From assembly GCA_030527685.1 (NCBI GenBank), contig JAUNAG010000001.1, positions 52,166 to 85,210 on the forward strand: a stretch of 33,045 nucleotides of DNA, in the 5' to 3' direction. This document shows positions 31,262 through 33,045 of this stretch, one piece after another. Made by a program: the position numbers and the translations under genes. Position 1 is the stretch's first letter. Each line of letters begins with the position of its first letter. The notes under the pieces were generated by a model that searched no databases, was not told the origin of the DNA, and saw only the letters and a program-made list of their open reading frames with translations. Source of the DNA: Lachnospiraceae bacterium (lineage in GTDB: Bacteria > Bacillota > Clostridia > Lachnospirales > Lachnospiraceae).

Positions 31262-33045
31262 TTATACTCTTTTCAGATGCATCTGATAGGATTTATATTC
31301 TCCCATTGCCTGCGGTACCGGGATTCCGACTTCTGTCAGCATATCAGCCGGGTAAATACGGCCGGTTTCGGTATCCTGATAGAGAGCCCCTGCAGTCAGT
31401 CCGCGGAGTCTGATGTAGCTTACCGGACGGTTGCCGTGGATCTCCAGAACAACCATGTTCAGAAGTGATTCACTGCCGTCTTCAGAGGTGTAAGCCCAGG
31501 CACCGACAGCATCGGTGAACGGATTGCTGAGGCGGTGATAGTCACCTGTGGAGATCAGTCGCTCATAGCGGCGATAAGTTTTTGTAATCTCACGAATCTC
31601 TTCACGCTCTTCTTCGGAAAGAACGGCCGGATTCAGCTCATAGCCGAAGCCGCCCTGCATCGCAGTGATGCCGCGGGTCGCAAGCGGTGTGACACGGCCG
31701 GTCTGCTCATTCGGCGATTTGGAAACATGAGCACCGACGGAAGAAGCCGGATAACCGAAGGAGGTACCGTACTGGATGCGCAGACGATCGATTGGGTCTG
31801 TATTGTCACTGCACCAGATCTGCGGCGTGTAGTACATCATGCCGGCATCGAAACGTCCGCCGCCGCCGGAGCAGCCCTCAATCAGAAGGTTCGGATAGCG
31901 TGTCAGGAGACGCTCCAGGAAGTCGTATACGCCGAGAATAAAATCATAGAAGACACGGCCGGAATCCTGAGCGGCACCGGAGCAGAAATCGGCAATGCTT
32001 CTGTTACAGTCCCATTTGATATAATCGACAGATGCTTTATCAAGAACCGCACTGATGCGGCTGAAGATTTCATCGACCACTTCTTTTCGGGAGAAGTCCA
32101 GCACCAGCTGATTGCGGCTTCGAATCGGTTTTCTTCCGGGAATCGTGAGAGCCCAGTCCGGATGTTCACGATAGAGATCACTGTCCTCGTTGACCATCTC
32201 GGGCTCAATCCATAAGCCGAATTTCAGACCCATTCCGTGAACGGTATCGACAAGATCGGAAAGCGTTCCGCCAAGCTTTTCTTCGTTGACAAACCAGTCG
32301 CCTAAGGCGCGGTTGTCATCACAGCGGGTGCCGAACCAGCCGTCATCCAGAACCAGCATATCCAGACCGAGCTCTTTTGTCTGTTCGGCAAGACCGGTCA
32401 GATCATCTGCGGTGAAGTCCATATAGAAGGCTTCCCAGCTGTTCAGAAGAACCGGACGGGACTGATCTCTCCACGGACCGCGGACAACGCGGGTGCGGAT
32501 GCAGCGCTGCAGCTGATTGGAAAGACGGTCCAGACCTTCCGTGCTGCAGCTCATGATGACTTCCGGCGCATAGAATTCGGCACCGGGTGCAAGCGGATAG
32601 GAGAAGCGCTCCTCCATGAGACCGAGCTGCATACGTGTCTGGTTAAACGGATCAAGAGCGGTCAGACCTGTGAAGCCGCCGCTGTAGACGAATTCCATGG
32701 CATAGCAGGTTCCGGAGCTTTCTGTTACAGACTTTTCAGCCAGGAGAAGCAGCGGATTCTCCTGATGAGAAGAAAAGCCGCGGCGGCTGGTAATCACCTG
32801 TTCCGTCTGGCTGACCGGTGTGCAGACCAGATTGCGCTCCATTGCGTGTCTGCCGCTGAAGGTCAGAAGGTTGAAATCGCCTGAAACGAAGTCCAGATTG
32901 GCACTTAAGACTTTTTCGAGGCGGAGCTCCTGTGCGCCTGTATTTTCAATACGGACAGCACGGGTGATTACATCAAGCTTCGGCATGACACCGTAGAGCA
33001 GATGTACCTTTACCTGCAGGGCAGCATCCACAAGAGTGATGTCCA
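31262..33045 (-). CDS. GH36 alpha-galactosidase (N-terminus beyond the window)
   Basis: The frame continues through the right edge: codons before the GTG at 33029-33031 read ...DITL with no stop, matching the family's beta-sandwich domain, so that GTG is not the start. About 594 residues are present of an expected 720-740. The TIM-barrel domain shows ELGLDMLVLDDGWFGTR, FGLWIEPEMVN, YIKWDCNRS (catalytic nucleophile Asp in KWDxN) and WCSDNTDPIDR (acid/base Asp in CSDNTD). SFGYPASSVGAHVSKSPNEQTGR is also typical of GH36. It removes alpha-1,6-galactose from melibiose, raffinose or stachyose, probably in the cytoplasm. It ends at a nested hairpin terminator. Confidence 0.94.
   Translation of the reverse strand, partial: DITLVDAALQVKVHLLYGVMPKLDVITRAVRIENTGAQELRLEKVLSANLDFVSGDFNLLTFSGRHAMERNLVCTPVSQTEQVITSRRGFSSHQENPLLLLAEKSVTESSGTCYAMEFVYSGGFTGLTALDPFNQTRMQLGLMEERFSYPLAPGAEFYAPEVIMSCSTEGLDRLSNQLQRCIRTRVVRGPWRDQSRPVLLNSWEAFYMDFTADDLTGLAEQTKELGLDMLVLDDGWFGTRCDDNRALGDWFVNEEKLGGTLSDLVDTVHGMGLKFGLWIEPEMVNEDSDLYREHPDWALTIPGRKPIRSRNQLVLDFSRKEVVDEIFSRISAVLDKASVDYIKWDCNRSIADFCSGAAQDSGRVFYDFILGVYDFLERLLTRYPNLLIEGCSGGGGRFDAGMMYYTPQIWCSDNTDPIDRLRIQYGTSFGYPASSVGAHVSKSPNEQTGRVTPLATRGITAMQGGFGYELNPAVLSEEEREEIREITKTYRRYERLISTGDYHRLSNPFTDAVGAWAYTSEDGSESLLNMVVLEIHGNRPVSYIRLRGLTAGALYQDTETGRIYPADMLTEVGIPVPQAMGEYKSYQMHLKRV

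Noticed and set aside
33029..33031. GTG as the start of the alpha-galactosidase
   Set aside because: The frame continues upstream to the window edge with family-like residues (DITL before VDAALQV), and the protein would lack about 140 residues of its N-terminal domain.

Overview
The window reads as a piece of a chromosome from an anaerobic Bacillota bacterium, most likely a gut Clostridia of Lachnospiraceae type. The base composition looks near 50% GC, ribosome binding sites are purine-rich, and terminators are hairpin plus T-run. Family content points the same way: a DUF6472-like small Cys protein, DUF4418, a group-B [FeFe] hydrogenase, a DUF362 ferredoxin, YfhO, and a B12 riboswitch next to a secreted CbiK. 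No rRNA, tRNA, CRISPR array, phage gene or insertion sequence was recognised.

Layout. (1) 1-3166: a + strand operon of two FtsX-type permeases (the first cut by the window edge), two LolD/MacB-type ATPases and a DUF4418 membrane protein, probably an export or metal-linked ABC system. (2) 3425-6096: a small Cys-rich protein, an NhaC-type antiporter and a DUF362 double [4Fe-4S] protein, closed by a terminator. (3) 6179-13609: a corrinoid locus. A promoter, cobalamin riboswitch and terminator precede a BtuF-like binding protein and a lipoprotein-type cobaltochelatase (CbiK), which share an accessory domain. An aldo/keto reductase follows. The FecCD-type permease and ATPase that presumably complete the transporter lie on the opposite strand, convergent across a 20-bp-stem bidirectional terminator. 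(4) 13733-14281: a RelB/RelE-like toxin-antitoxin pair. (5) 14296-21564: a carbohydrate and envelope block with an AGE/YihS-type sugar isomerase, YfhO, a GH13 alpha-glucosidase and a secreted metallo-beta-lactamase-fold protein. (6) 25731-21648 (-): a five-gene operon of binding protein, opine dehydrogenase, ATPase and two permeases, i.e. uptake of a polar amino acid or opine coupled to its cleavage or synthesis. (7) 27494-25980 (-): a monocistronic group-B [FeFe] hydrogenase. (8) 27976-27637 (-): an orphan HipB-like regulator followed by a 23-codon remnant that may be the start of hipA. (9) 28131-33045: an M20 amidohydrolase, a secreted protein of unknown function, a methyltransferase, and a GH36 alpha-galactosidase running off the right edge.

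The most unusual things are: the corrinoid locus, with a surface-anchored chelatase sharing a domain with the binding protein and an apparent one-base frameshift in the binding-protein signal peptide; the opine dehydrogenase embedded in an amino-acid ABC operon; a family of small hairpin-forming intergenic repeats, two of which sit directly behind terminators; and three local duplication or decay events (tandem repeat in the isomerase, duplicated 3' end of the corrinoid ATPase gene, truncated hipA-like ORF). All functional statements come from reading the sequence and recalling family motifs; no database search was run.
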